Source of the DNA: Monarcha castaneiventris obscurior
Lineage: Eukaryota; Chordata; Aves; Passeriformes; Monarchidae
Length of the DNA stretch: 64,000 bases
Assembly (NCBI GenBank): GCA_026261815.1
Contig: JAMPIT010000350.1
Location: 1,178,001 to 1,242,000, forward strand
Direction of reading: 5' to 3'
Shown: positions 52,126-64,000 of the stretch, piece by piece
How positions within the stretch are numbered: the stretch's first letter is position 1
Layout: every line of letters starts with the position of its first letter
Position numbers and translations under genes: made by a program
Notes under the pieces: model-generated
Seen by the model: only the letters and a program-made list of their open reading frames with translations
The model's database searches: none
What the model was told of the DNA's origin: nothing

Positions 52126-55100
52126 TGCACCTGGAGGGCAACTTTCCAGATTTGGAGCCACACCTCCAGCCCACCACTTGCACTGATAGTCCCTGCTGGT
52201 CCTTGGCCAGTTGAAGAGAGTCAGCCTGACCTTTCACCTGCAGATCCCCAGTGCTCCTCCTCCTGTGAGGTCTCACCCTCCACTGCCACAGAGCTCCAAG
52301 GCACCCGTCGTTCCAAAACTGCTCCAGATGAAACTGGGATCTTTAAACACAAAACCAGGTTTAAACCATCCAAAAATGCACCACAAACTGAATTGCCACA
52401 CAGGTTTAAACCACCCAAGCATTAATAGGCTATTTATTTAATGAAAAATTCAGAATCAATATCCTTCTCTTTTTATAATCATTTCACGGGTTTCCAAAAG
52501 AGCAGAATCTGTATCAAAATATGCTCCAGATAGTCTTGTAACAGGAACTCATTTTGAGGGTTCTGAGTTCTGAAAGGCATAGATCCTTTTCTGTACATAA
52601 TTGTCAGATGCATGTCAGATGACAGAAGCTTTCAAAAGTAGTGTTTAACTCTTCTGTCGTGCAAACAGGAGACAAAAATTGTAGATGTCTGTAAGTAAAA
52701 TCACAAAAGGCTGAAGAAAGACTTCTGAGGTAATCCAAAGACACACTACTTACTCCAGCAAATCACATTCTTCAGTGAACCTCAAAGGCCCTGGGACATG
52801 GACTGTCCATCTCTGCTGATGAACTGCATTTAAGAGTACTGCAGGACCCCTCTACTTTCCACTGGAGCTTGTGCAAGTGGAGGGCCAGGCAGTCTGGAGC
52901 ACAGCTCTTCTGAGCTCATACTCTGATTATCCCACTCTCAGCCTTCCTCCCACTTACACCAAGGGGGAGGGAGCAGCAGGCAGAGGTGGCTCCATAAATT
53001 CCGTAGATCAGAGTAATTATGAATATTCTCTTGATTTGTAATTAAAAGCAGCATCTAGCCTTTGGATCACAGGAATTAGTCTCCAGCATTTGCAGTCCTC
53101 AGATTTCAGAAGTTTGTTGTGTTCACATGAATGCTTAGCATAATGGACGCTGGATTATTCTACATTCAATCGACTTCAATATCAGCCCTCTAATCCTGAA
53201 AGTAGATGAAGAGATCACACATGGCAGATTTTAATACATAACACTGTTCTCTTTAACCTGAGGTTGTTTTATGTAACCAAGATCAGCTTTGAGGCACCAG
53301 GCCTCTGGAATTGCCTACTAGTTTGGTATGAACCCAGAGATAACACAAGGGCCCCCTTTTTTTATTTTCTCCACATGCCACAGCACTTCAGAAACTTGCA
53401 AAACCATCACATACTCTGCAAGAAGGGTAAGAGGCCATATGTGGCTGTATTCATCCCCTGTCATGGTGCTGGTCTCTCCATCTTGGCCAGTCCTACCTGC
53501 CACAGTCATGGGAGAAACAGAGGCACTGTCAGAAGGCTCATCCTCTCACGCATGACCTCTGAAACTGTCCAGACTTGTTTCACTCTCACCCAGATAGAGA
53601 ATCAACACCAGATGTAGACATCAGCATTTGGGCCCATGAACCTCACGCACTCTCTCTGAGCCCTGGCTCCCTGAGAGCCCTGTATTTCCCTCCTCCCCTT
53701 TACTCCCCCTTCACTCACTTCTCCTACAGCCTACAGGGCATCAGGCCTACAAACAAACACTGCAGCACAGAAAGAAAAATTAACATGTAACCTCCCACAG
53801 CTTGCAACTGCTTGGGGATATTTTCTTCCAACTCCATGGATAACTCATAGCAGGGACGCTTTGGCTCTGCTCAGCTCCTGCACACTGCCTGCATTGCTCC
53901 TTGTGGGAGGATTATGGCTTTTGCTGGTTTGCTACGTGCAGCTCTACGTAGGGTGGCTGACGGTATCCAAGCAAGAAATAGAATGGCCTGTGGTGCATCA
54001 AAGTCTGCTGGACAGCCTCCAGTGTTTTGCTTCAGCCAGAATTCAGTGTTATTAGTTCATTTACCTGAAGATCCTTTCTGCATGTTCATGGGAGACCAAA
54101 TCATCCTCTCAGTTGGAGTACTGTAGATTATGACAGTAATAGATGAGCAGTGAACAAGATGAGGAGGGCTGTGGTTCCTGTTGTAATGGCAATCTTGTTG
54201 GCCATTCTCAGACGTCAAACTCCCTGCATCTCTGGTCCCTGCAAAGAAGCAAGGCAGAGCGGCCCAAAAGGCAGCCCTTAAAAGCAGGCACCAGGTGGGC
54301 ACAGTCCTCCTCACCAACATGGTCTAAGCAAACATGGTCAGTCACTCCAGCAGAGAAGACATATCTGAAAAACTGGAAGGATCTGCACAAAATCCCATGA
54401 CAAGCTGAGGTGTCTTAAAACATTTGCTGTGATTTTCCAAAAAGAGAAGTTTAAAAAGTCCATTACAATTCTGGTTACTGGGGTTTTGATTCCATTGTTC
54501 TCACTCAAACACTTTCTTCTCCAAATCTCAACTGAAATTGCTTTTCGTTTAATAATACTTACTTATTTTCTTTTTTTTTTTTCTGAGCAAAAGTCTGCTC
54601 TCTTTACACTTGCTTTACAAGGCAAATTTGGCATACAGTTCAGTTGCATATCCTGATGTCAGCTTATTGAAGGCAGGTGCACACTTTAATATATATGGGC
54701 ACAGAGACCCCCTTCCAGACTATAAAATAATACTGGGCATGTCCTCATGTGCAATATCTCTAATTTTTTCTATTCGTAAACCTAAAAATATGAGCTGTTC
54801 TTTTGCCTATACACATTACAAGTGAGTGTGAAGAGGCAGGAATCATATTTCTACATTACACAGAGATGTGTTAAAATTACTTCATTAACATTTTTTCTAG
54901 CATATTGTCTTTATGTGACAGTAATGTGAAAAGGATGCTGTGATGCTGTGATGTTGCACTTTCATTTCTACCAAGAGACTCATGTTAGAAAATACTCCAT
55001 GGCAAAGTAGCTTCAGCTAGCCCAGCTGCCATCATATTACTTAATCTAGAAAGAGGTGGTCCAGCATGTTGTCAAACAAAAGTCCTTCACTTTCTATTTA

Positions 55101-56454
55101 GCATACTTATAGAATCAGTAACATACAATGGGGAGTAAAGGAGAAAAATTATTCTCTCTGTAATGAAATAAACACGGTCCACATGATGCCATTCTCAGAG
55201 ATCTATTGTTTGGTGTAGTTTTTTTTTATTTTGGTAGATCTTCATGCAAAATGAGATGACCTGTGAATGGCAGAACATATTTTTTACTTTTTAAAAGTCA
55301 AAAAAGTATAACAGATATTAAATGGTTTATATAATTTCATTCCCATTTTCTTGTGTTCATTCAAACATTTCTAAAGGGCAAATCTGATGCAGGCAGCAAT
55401 CCCATTTAGCTGACATTGTGGCTGTGCTTTGTACGAGTCCATCTCCTGGTCACCTGGACCTGCTGGAGCGCAGAGCTCTTTGTCTCTGAGGCACTCGCTC
55501 ATGTTCTTGTCTGTGAAAAAACATTATCCAAGGATAATGGGAAGAAGCTCCATGTGGGGCTCATCTCAACATGGGATCAGGTTGCAGCTGGAAATGCAAA
55601 TTTCCCTAAGCTCAGATATGTCTGAAGATATTCAGCAACATATTTTTCACTGATTAGCTGGGCATCCAAATACATTTGTGAGCCTATAAGGGCCCCATCA
55701 CCAGTATCTGAAACAGGCCAGAGGCGTGTCCTTGGGCACCAAAATTCAGTTTTCCAATCTGCTATATCGTTAGCAAGGTCCCTCATATGGATCCAGCCTG
55801 TGCCACCTAGCTGTCCCCAAAAATACCCTGCATTTGGGAGTGAATGTGAGTCGGGACCATATGCAGGAGGAAGCAAGAAAGCAGCTCTCATGGCATGGAG
55901 GAGAAGAGAGCAGAACCACATCTGCACCTACCCTTTGGTGACAGGCATCCTCAGGCCAAGAGGGCAGCTCTGAGCATAGTTGCAGCCTGAGGAATTCAGG
56001 AAGATGTGTTCAAAAGTGGATTTAGTACACAATATTTGTGGGGGGGTTGATTCCTTTTTTTTTTTTTTTTTTAACTGAGGGTGTGTTTGAGAGCTAGTGG
56101 ATGTGACTGACCAATAAACCCCTACAGTGGAATAAGGCTCAGAGGAGATGGGCAACAGCAATGTTGAAACTGAGAGAATAATGCAAAGCAGTTGACTTTA
56201 TCTCAACACAAAGAGGGCCAGAGGGGATCTTTGTCTTCAATAAACAGCAATCAGTAGCTGAGTGGATCAGTCAGTGGTGTAAACGTCTCCCTGAGTTATC
56301 TAGGTGATTGTGAGGGGTGTCAGCCCAATACAGAGTATAAAAACTAGACAAGTAACAGAATTTTGAAGACAACAGTGGGCTAGAAGTGGCTTCAACACAC
56401 TCATCCCTTCCTAGAAACTGGGAATGCCCACAGTGATGACAGTGAGTCATAAAG
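52126..56454. other. non-coding stretch
   Basis: No gene recognised. Several frames of 60-120 codons (53264-53617 plus, 54057-54320 minus, 55577-55927 minus) have no known domain and overlap frames on the other strand. A T18 tract lies at 56055-56072, preceded by seven G. A short triplication of GATGCTGT-like units lies at about 54935-54955. Confidence 0.5.
52356..52418. repeat. two copies of an 18-bp repeat with palindromic GGTTTAAACC cores
   Basis: CAGGTTTAAACCATCCAA (52356-52373) and CAGGTTTAAACCACCCAA (52401-52418) differ by one base and start 45 bases apart. Each holds the perfect 10-bp palindrome GGTTTAAACC. Since 45 is a multiple of three, the open frame across them repeats the residues GLNHP at a 15-residue period, but there is no other evidence for a gene. 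Confidence 0.8.
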
Positions 56455-56660
56455 TCACAGAATCATAAAATATCTCACGTTGGAAGGGATCTATAAAGAT
56501 CATAGAGCCAAATTTCCTGCTCCTCACAGAACTACCTAAAACTAAGCCATATGATTAAGAGTGCTGTCCCGACACTCCTTAAACTCTCTTCCAGGGACTG
56601 CCCACCATCTCAATGGAGAACTTTTTTCCTTATGTCCAACTTCCCCCAACACAGCTAGTA
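56455..56660 (-). mobile_element. CR1 LINE 3' fragment
   Basis: Reverse-complement CR1 3' end: the plus strand starts with 'cacagaatcataaaat' (the octamer tail read backwards), then 'gttggaagggatctataaagatcat' (3' UTR), then the region antisense to the ORF2 C-terminus ending near 'cttatgtccaactt'. The UTR wording ('tttcctgctcctcacagaactacc', 'gattaagagtgctgtc') closely parallels the copy at 24261-24522, pointing to one subfamily. Deletions remove part of the C-terminal coding part. Confidence 0.85.
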
Positions 56661-57595
56661 CGGTGATTATAGAGACACAACATACCTATCATAGAGACCA
56701 GTGATGGGAATCACACTCATATTGTATCTGAATTTTGTATTGCAATTGCCATCATTTGCTAAGTGTGACTTACGTAAGTACCACGTTTTCAGAATATTTT
56801 GTATCATTCTACTAAAACAGAAGTCCTGTGTAATACAAAAATAACTAATTTGATGTTAAGTGTAATTCCCTCCATGTGTGGGCTATCTAAGAGAAGGTGG
56901 TCAGAGAGTATTGGCCTCTACCAGGAAGATCACGCCTTTTCTTTCAGCAAAGACTGCAGCACCATGGAGCACCCTTTCTGAATTTTGGGTTTACCTGTAT
57001 CAGCTGCCAAGATGCATGCATTCCTTAATCCTTAAGTCATACCAAATAGGGACCTGGGCCTCTAAGTCCTCTATGCATAAATATAAGTCATTTCTACAAT
57101 CTTTGATTCAATCATCTCTCAATTCCAGTTGGTTTGCCTATGGTGACACCAATGCTGTGATGTCTTCTGGTTCAGATGATAAATACTTTTTACTCATTTA
57201 GGAAGTTTATTTTCCCCTTCTCAAATCCAAACCTACAGGACAGTGCATTTCTCTTAACTCATGGGTTATGAGGACAGCCCATTATAAAGTCCTGTGCTTT
57301 TGAAAAGCACAGGACTATACACAGCAGACTTGCCTTGGATCCCTGGAAGGAGCAGCAGACCCCTGATCTGACCTAAAATTCACATGTGAGCACACCCACT
57401 CAGCTTGGGCAGGAGATGAACTTGGGCTTCAGTCAGAGCTCAGACCCAGACCAGCTCCTTAGGTGAACTTACCTATGGTTACCATACCATTACATTACAT
57501 TAAAGCAAATTAACTTCTGTAGAAGGATTTCATCCCATTTTTCAAAGATTTGAAGGTCATCTGGAGACTGAACAGGCAAACAGGCAAAACACAAT
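56661..57595. other. non-coding spacer between two CR1 copies
   Basis: No gene recognised; the frame at 56878-57201 (107 codons, plus) has no domain. It contains the 29-bp palindrome listed separately and a short AACAGGCA direct repeat near 57570. Confidence 0.5.
57288..57316. repeat. 29-bp near-perfect palindrome (14-bp arms, 1-base centre)
   Basis: AGTCCTGTGCTTTT (57288-57301) and AAAAGCACAGGACT (57303-57316) are exact reverse complements separated by a single G at 57302. With no loop, the RNA form could not be a microRNA precursor, but the DNA could extrude a small cruciform or bind a dimeric factor. It does not overlap any element I recognise. Confidence 0.9.
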
Positions 57596-58262
57596 CAAAG
57601 AATGACAGAATCATCAAGGTTGGGAGAGATCTTCAAGATTATCTAGACCAGTGGTTAACCCAGCATCACCATAATCACCCCTGAACCATATCCCCAAGTG
57701 CCACATCCAAACAGATCTTGAACACTTCTAGAGGTAAATCCACCACGTCCCTCAGCAACTCATTCCAAATCCTAACCACTCTTTCAGCAATCTTTCAATG
57801 AAAATATTTTTCTATTCTCTAATCCAAACCTTCCCTGGGGCAGCATAAGGTCATTTCCTCTTGTCCTTTCACTTGAGACCTGTTGGAAGAGACCAACTCC
57901 CACCTCACTAAAGCCTCCTTTATAGTTGTAGTTGCAGTTGTAGATTACAATGAGATCCCCCTTGAACTCCCTCTTCTCCAGGCTAAACACCCCCAGCTCC
58001 CTCAGCTGCTCCTCACAGGACTTGTGCTCCAGGCCCTTCCCCAGCTCCGTTGCCCTTCTCTGGACACGCTCCAGCCCCTCAATGTCTTTCTTGCAGTGAG
58101 GGGCCCAGAACTGAGCACAGGATTGGAGGTGTGGCCTCAGCAGTGCTGAGTACAGGGGGACGGTCACTGCCCTGCTCTTGCTGGCCACGCCACTGCTGAT
58201 CCAGGCCAGGTGCCACTGGCTTTCTTAGGCCAATGGGCAAACGCTGGATCAGGACAACCTAC
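57596..58262 (-). mobile_element. CR1 LINE 3' fragment, RT C-terminal region
   Basis: This is a well-preserved 5'-truncated CR1 on the minus strand. Its 3' end is at 57596 ('gacagaatcatcaagg', a decayed octamer tail). On the minus strand the frame over 57784-58188 reads [21 protein letters not shown], then [19 protein letters not shown] and [12 protein letters not shown], the conserved C-terminal region of CR1 ORF2 beyond the RT fingers/palm. The part antisense to the HWNRLP region (57760-57780) is outside this frame. The frame is one of the longer open ones in the window, reflecting a moderately young copy. Confidence 0.93.
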
Positions 58263-61200
58263 TTATCTAGAAAGCAAATGGGAACAAGTGCTACTGTACC
58301 ACAGTAGAACTTGAACAGTGCAGCCATGAGGCACCAACTCACTTCCCTACCACAACATTTCTGTGCTTACAATTACTTGCCTGCTGAACAGCTCACATGA
58401 ACCATACTACACCCTACTGATAAACCCTTGATGATATCAACAGTCAAACAAGCTTCTTAACAGAGCTATGAACTTCAGCACTTGTTCTTCCATTTTGAGC
58501 TGCAGCTTTCCTGCTTGCACATCTAATACATGCATGGAACTCCACTAGATTTCATCCCCTGCTTCATTACTATCACAACAGTCTGACAGGAATGTTCTAT
58601 TCAAAAATCTGTTATACCCATCTTTATTTTTTGTCTTCTTTTTCATCAATCTTTTTCCTGGTAACAGAATAGGTAATGTGTTGCAATTTGTTAGCTGCTG
58701 AAGCGCAATTGTGGTATTGTTCTTCCAGATTTATAAGTGTAACCAAAGGGATAGCGAAGACGCAAAAATTAGAAATGCTTATTTTTAACTATTTATCTGA
58801 GGCTGACCAAATCAAGAATGGAAAACCTCTTAGTATGTACATGCATAATTCATGAGACAGAAAAAGTTGCATCCTTGATCTCTCACCACTGATGCAAAAT
58901 GCAGAAAATATTTTGTAGGTAAGGCTACTTTGTTGATACCTGTGCTCCTTAGGTGCGTTAGAACTCGTGCTCTAAAATCCTGTGAATTCTCATTTTAAAT
59001 TTTGTGCTATGTGGGAAAATGCATCAAAGTAGAATTCTACCCCAAGAAATTACTGCAAAATCAGCACCTTTTTCACTCTGTTTATCTTTCCCATGCACAA
59101 ATTCAGAGACCTCTCTTCTTCCATTAGTGATAATGGGAGATTTTTTTCTCTCTTTTATTCCTTTTATCACAGAAGGGGTCACACTGGTAAGATAGTTATA
59201 CATCATTAACAGCACCACAAAGCCAAGCACAAGCTCCCACACAGAGTAGGAAGATACAAGTACAAACTGGAGACAATGGAGTGACATAACCCAAGTATCT
59301 GAAAGGAGAGTTTTGCCTGAGCAACATTTGTCCAGGAGGATCAAGACAACAGGACTAGTTTAGTTTTCACTCCCCTTGTTGAGTTTATAGCTCTGAATGT
59401 CAGAGAGAGCAGAGAGAGCTTGTCTCTTCACAAACTGGGAAGTTTTTGAATTAGAAATATGTGAGTTACAGTAATAAAAAATGCTGAGAAATCTCTTTAA
59501 TATTTCTGATCAAAGCTGAATATTCAAAAATTAGTCCTGAGACTCTCTTTGTCATCAAAACACTCTCTCTGCTTCCAGAGGTGATCCCATTTCTGAGCCC
59601 AGCAGAAGCTTCAGGCAACAATTTCATGGGCAGGTGACCTGGTGCAACATCTCATATCCACTAAAAAAATGGCATTTCATGCTTCTTCTGTTCAAACTCC
59701 TCCCTGCTCCCGTGTTTTACTTAACTTACTTTCCACCGGGATGGCTGGTTCACAGGAGGGCCTGATGAGCCAGCTCAAAGTAAATAGCTAGAAGATGACC
59801 AGGAGTGATAGAGGAGGGTGGAGGAAGGAGAGACCTTACTTTTTCAGCAACAATAAGCTGTAATAACATTCACTACCTCTCGGGGAACCACAGCCTAAAT
59901 TAGATGGGAAGAACTGGGCAGTGCCTATCTTTTTCCATTGTCTCTAAGCAGATCCTAGAGCACTAACTTAGCTCAGACACCCAGCTTTTAGACAGCTACC
60001 CTTGGGTAAGATCTACCCCCTTTACCAGTTCTTGATCTGCCAAGGAAGGGCGGACTTGCTTTGATTTTATCACATTTTGACCAGGGACATCTTTGGGTCC
60101 TTTTCAATCTGTACTCAGTAGCACTGCAGTGATAAAGAAATGAGTAAAAGATAAGCAAATATTTACAGAGAACCTTGAGATTTTAGCCTAATATTGGAAC
60201 ACTCTGAGAGCAATGCAAGCATCCCCAGTAAGACACATAGAGTCCTGTGAAGACGCTGTGAAGTCAAATTATTTTCACTTATTTCTATTTTCACTTATAT
60301 TTTTGCAGCGAACTTATGTCCATACATTCAGCAGAGCTGAACAAGAACAAGCTGAACTAGTCCATTGTTTCAAGGCAGGAGAAGGTTAGTGTCAGGAGTG
60401 AAGGTGTGCTGACTGGCAGAGTGTGTGGTAGGGTCAGATGTTCGACAGTATTTATGCACTGAAAGCAGGTCAGACAATCTGCAAGAGATGAAAAATTGTC
60501 CTTTTGACTCCTCCCTTCAAAATCCTTGGTCTGTGTTCACTGATCTGATTCAAGCGAGATTTCTATGAAAGTGCTGGTGGAAAATAAGGCAATGAAACAC
60601 AGTACCTTTGTAAGTACACATTTGCATTAGAGACTTGGATTTTTAGAGAGGGAAGAAAACAAAAAAGGACTGTGTGTCAAACATGCACCTCTTGAGGCTG
60701 TCTCAGCATAACTGCCTCTAACTTGCTGAGCATCTTGGGACTCATAAAAAGATGTTCAAGGCATTTTTTTACTAACATAACAGTGGATCCACAAAAGGAC
60801 CAGCAAGTCATGCAGGGAATGAAAAATAGCAAGAGTTCAAATATGAATATAATGAGTTCAAGTGAGCAGAACCTGAAAATAATAGGTCCAGGAAACAGAA
60901 CAAGTCCATATTGGAAAAATCAGTCTTTTTTTCTCTATGGTCCAAGTTAGACTGACATTTTGAGGGGGCTGCCAGATACTACATGGTTAATGGATTGTCC
61001 TGGACAGCCTTGCGTGATATTTTTTGTGACTCTCATACAAAAGGTATGTGCGGAACACTGACTGAAAAATCTCCTGTGCTGTGGAAGAAAGTCCTGGGGT
61101 TCCACAATTCAGGTTGTATATGCAAAAAATATTTGTGATTACCTGAAGCAAAGAGGACCATTCTTTATTGAAACTATTTCATTTGTTGCTAATAAACCAT

Positions 61201-63704
61201 TGATACTGTTGAGCACTGCAAATATCTTTACCTTTTAAGCACAAGCTTTTAAAGGGATCGTTCACAACCTACCTTGGTAAGAGATTTTTCTTGGGTTTTC
61301 TCCAGCCACTCTTGGTAATGTGCTAAGTTCTTCCATCCCTTACCTTAGGAATAGGCAACACGCTTTAATCTAGAAGGTGGTTTCCTGTCCCTTCATTATC
61401 TGATTTTTTTGGAAATCTTTCTGTGTTAAGCATTGTTTTTATTACTAACTGAATATATTAGGACTTAAAAATTTTGTACAGCCAAAGTAGGTGTGGTACT
61501 ATTTATAAATCAAGGGCAAGTTATGCAGTTTTCATAAGGTGGTTTATATTGCATATTTGAAATCTGGAGGTGTTTCAGGAATGTATCATAAAACCACCTT
61601 CCATAAACTGTCTCTCAGGAAACAGTAATGATAACAGAGGCAGACAGATCTCACTTTAAACAAGTTACCTTGTACCCTTGATATACTAAATTTCTGGAAT
61701 TTTTTTTACCAGATTGAAAATCTTTCCAACTTTTTGAAGTCTTATCAGCTAAGTTTTCAGAAGATTCACGTTACTGCTAAGATTTCCAAACACTCAGTAA
61801 TGTTGAGGCTATATAGCTGTATAAATCTTGCCTCATAAGTTTTACAGATTTATGAAAATCCTAATTGTGTACCATGTACTGGATAAAGTAAAAATAATTC
61901 CATATATAAAATAATGAATGTATACATACTAATTAAGCTTCCAGACCTCAAAATGGTAAACTTACAGATGCCAGAAAAAGATTTAACATCTGTGCAGTTT
62001 ACTAAATATGAACTGTAACTTTTCTGGATTTTACCTCACTTATTATTCTCACAGAAAAAATGTGTGCAAAGCTTCATGTCTGACAATGTGGGTGTCAGAA
62101 GCCTGAAAAGGGTGAAACAAATTGGAAAAGTAGAATGAAAATATATAAAACCTGTAAAATTACTATGTTCCTTGACTGTAGGCAAGAGCTATATTTAGAT
62201 CTGGTAACCATAATGGGATATTGGTTAGAAGATGAAGGACAAATTTCAATACATGTTCATTACTTTAAAGAAATTACACCTTGGAGTAAGCCTTTTATAT
62301 TGAAAAAGTACAGTAGTAAAAAAAAAAAAAAAAGAAAAAAGAAAATCTTTAGTGCAGAAATTAGTTTACCAAGCCTATATCCTTCTGTGTTCATTTTGCT
62401 GCTGTTGGATATAACTGTGTAAATAAATGCCTTTCACAGCTGAGATTCTCCATTTTTTCCACCCTTCAATGAAGTCACTTCACAGAGTCATGACCAGTTC
62501 TTGTGTGAAGAAGCCCTAGGAGAGCTCTATTTTATTTGACTATACTGAAATATTTTTCTTGCATGTTAAATATCCAAGGTCTAATAAAACCTATTTACCA
62601 TCTGACATTTATCTCACTTGGGGTTTTTTTGGTGGGAGGCCTTGACAGCCCAGAGGAATAGCTAGGATACCACAGATAAAACACAGATATTGATTTTTCA
62701 CAAAGGAGCATTTCTTCCAACTGTTTCCTAAGTATTTGAGTTTAAAGCATGTTAATTGAAACACAGCACACGTATAAAGTACAAACTATTTTTATTCCTT
62801 TACACAATCCCTTCTTTCTGCATTGATGTCATAATCACTCTGACTACACCAATATCTACTGAAAACCATCTGGATTTGCAACACTAAACACAAACAAACA
62901 CCTGTAAATCAGAAAATCTGAAGTAATAAAAATAAACCTTTCCAGATTCTTTTATAATGAAAAGTAACTACTGCTTTGAGGAACTATTTGTGTAACTGTT
63001 CAGAGAAATTACATTATGGACCTTGGATTATAATGTATATATCAGTACAGTTTGAAGTTATTATGTTTTGAAAGACACCATGTCTCATAGATGCTCAAAA
63101 AACACTAGTAACGAGACAGAAACATTAAAAAAAAATAAAGCTTTACTGGGACTGAATCTGATTCAACAGGTTCAGTTTCATCATGATGCACTTAACGTGA
63201 AGCCAGAATAGTAAAATGTCTGAAAGGAGATTGTTTATCCCCCCACCTCCTCTCCCCGCTGTCAGCCCTGTCTCCCAGAGTCCAGCTTGGAGCACTGATT
63301 TAGTGAATTGATACAGAGAGGTCTGACAGGAGGCAGAGCCAGCACAAGGTAAAAGTCAGGAACGGGTGATGAAGAGCAAGGCGGATGTGAGGAGTAGTGC
63401 TCTTCTGTTTGGATAGGGTGTCCATCCTCCCCTACAAAGCAGTACCCTCAGCTCTCTGAAACGGTGGCACCTCTTATGCACTACTGCACCACACCTGGGG
63501 ATTCAGAGCTTAGTTCCAAAGTAAATCACCAAGGCTCCTGGATGCACAGCATTTCAGCGTCAGTGTGCCTTACAAAGAATTTGGTAACCTTACACTTCCT
63601 TACAGAGTGGAGAAATAAAACACAAAAGAATTGTTGGGATAGAGAAGGAACCAGAACTCATGTCACCCAAAAGTTAGTCCTGTTCTCTGACTGCCAGGTC
63701 AGAG
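58263..63704. other. non-coding stretch
   Basis: About 5.4 kb with no supported gene. Frames at 59024-59344 (minus, 106 codons) and 62135-62422 (plus) have no domain; the second reads a poly-lysine run through the A-rich tract at 62318-62340. The part at 63240-63480 is slightly GC-richer. Confidence 0.5.
62318..62340. repeat. A-rich tract (A16 G A6)
   Basis: Sixteen A, one G and six more A, continuing into a further G-A4 run. No retrogene or polyadenylation signal is evident upstream. Confidence 0.8.
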
Positions 63705-63885
63705 AGAGGTGCAGATTGGGTAGGAAGAAAAATTTCTTCACTGAAAGCATTTTCAAGAGCTGAAACAGGCTGCCCAAGGAAGCTGTGGAGTCACCATCCC
63801 TGCAGATATCGAAAGGCACATAGACGTGGCACTTAGGGGCAGGGCTTAGTGGTGGACTTGGCAGTGCTGGATTAATGGCTGGACA
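63705..63885 (+). mobile_element. CR1 LINE 3' fragment (ORF2 C-terminus and start of 3' UTR)
   Basis: The sequence 'aggaagaaaaatttcttcactgaaag' followed by 'gaacaggctgcccaaggaagctgtggagtcaccatccctg' is the region coding for the CR1 ORF2 C-terminal motif (F-F-T-E...N-R-L-P/Q-A-A-Q type) with the usual following V-E-S-P-S-L. It continues into 'gacgtggcacttaggggcagggcttagtggtggac' and 'ggattaatggctggac', a 3' UTR typical of one avian CR1 group. The sequence after 63885 no longer matches, so the octamer tail is missing or lost. Confidence 0.85.
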
Positions 63886-64000
63886 CACAGGGACCAGGCT
63901 GGGACATAAGGCAGCTCTGCTAATATTGTAAAGGGAAGGATGGCAGAACTGTGTTGTGAAGCTGAAGTCTGTACGATGTTGGCTTTCAGATGCAGACCAA
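63886..64000. other. window edge, nothing recognised
   Basis: The last 115 bases show no recognisable gene or repeat; the sequence is cut by the window end. Confidence 0.5.

Noticed and set aside
57288..57316. MicroRNA hairpin
   Set aside because: The arms are only 14 bases with a one-base centre; a pre-miRNA needs longer arms and a real loop.
57784..58188. 134-codon minus-strand ORF as a host gene
   Set aside because: It is the C-terminal region of CR1 ORF2 within a truncated LINE, not a host gene.

Overview
The window looks like AT-rich, gene-poor vertebrate DNA, most likely from a bird; another archosaur or reptile is possible. The main evidence is repeat content. There are many 5'-truncated CR1 LINE copies, recognised by the reverse-transcriptase C-terminal reading (for example HWNRLPREAV) and by 3' ends with the CR1 octamer tail (ATTCTATG-like). 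There are also a few very old L3-type, MIR-type and tRNA-derived SINE remnants. I see no bacterial-style operons, no convincing protein-coding exon, no tRNA, rRNA or snRNA gene, and no CRISPR array. Family assignments come from memory of consensus sequences, not from a database search.

Layout. 1-6118: unannotated, with one purine/AC-rich low-complexity patch. 6119-6995: very old CR1 (+). 6996-15384: no gene; AT and poly-A tracts and the window's longest open frame (206 codons, not convincing). 15385-15790: old L3-type CR1 (-). 17215-17370: tRNA-like SINE remnant. 17707-17812: younger CR1 3' tail (+). 18825-20561: the longest CR1 (+), with recognisable but broken RT motifs. 23298-24597: a CR1 (+) interrupted by a minus-strand CR1, with a candidate 5-bp target-site duplication. 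24895-25640: CpG-enriched segment of unknown nature. 33540-34010: non-coding stretch with an octamer/TATA pair and a run of homeodomain-like sites. 39143-39213: perfect hexamer microsatellite ending in poly-A. 41361-41400: AP-1/MARE-like site next to a TATA box. 41825-41945 and about 51920-52125: MIR-like remnants. 44010-44305 and 48590-49455: old CR1 (+). 52356-52418: paired palindromic decamers. 56455-56660 and 57596-58262: CR1 (-). 57288-57316: a near-perfect 29-bp palindrome. 63705-63885: CR1 3' part (+).

There is no set of genes working together here. The window reads as an intergenic desert or the interior of a large intron, layered with CR1 insertions of different ages. I did not find a new biological system. 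The most unusual items are the nested CR1 insertion, the 29-bp palindrome, the hexamer array, the CpG-enriched segment and the paired GGTTTAAACC sites.
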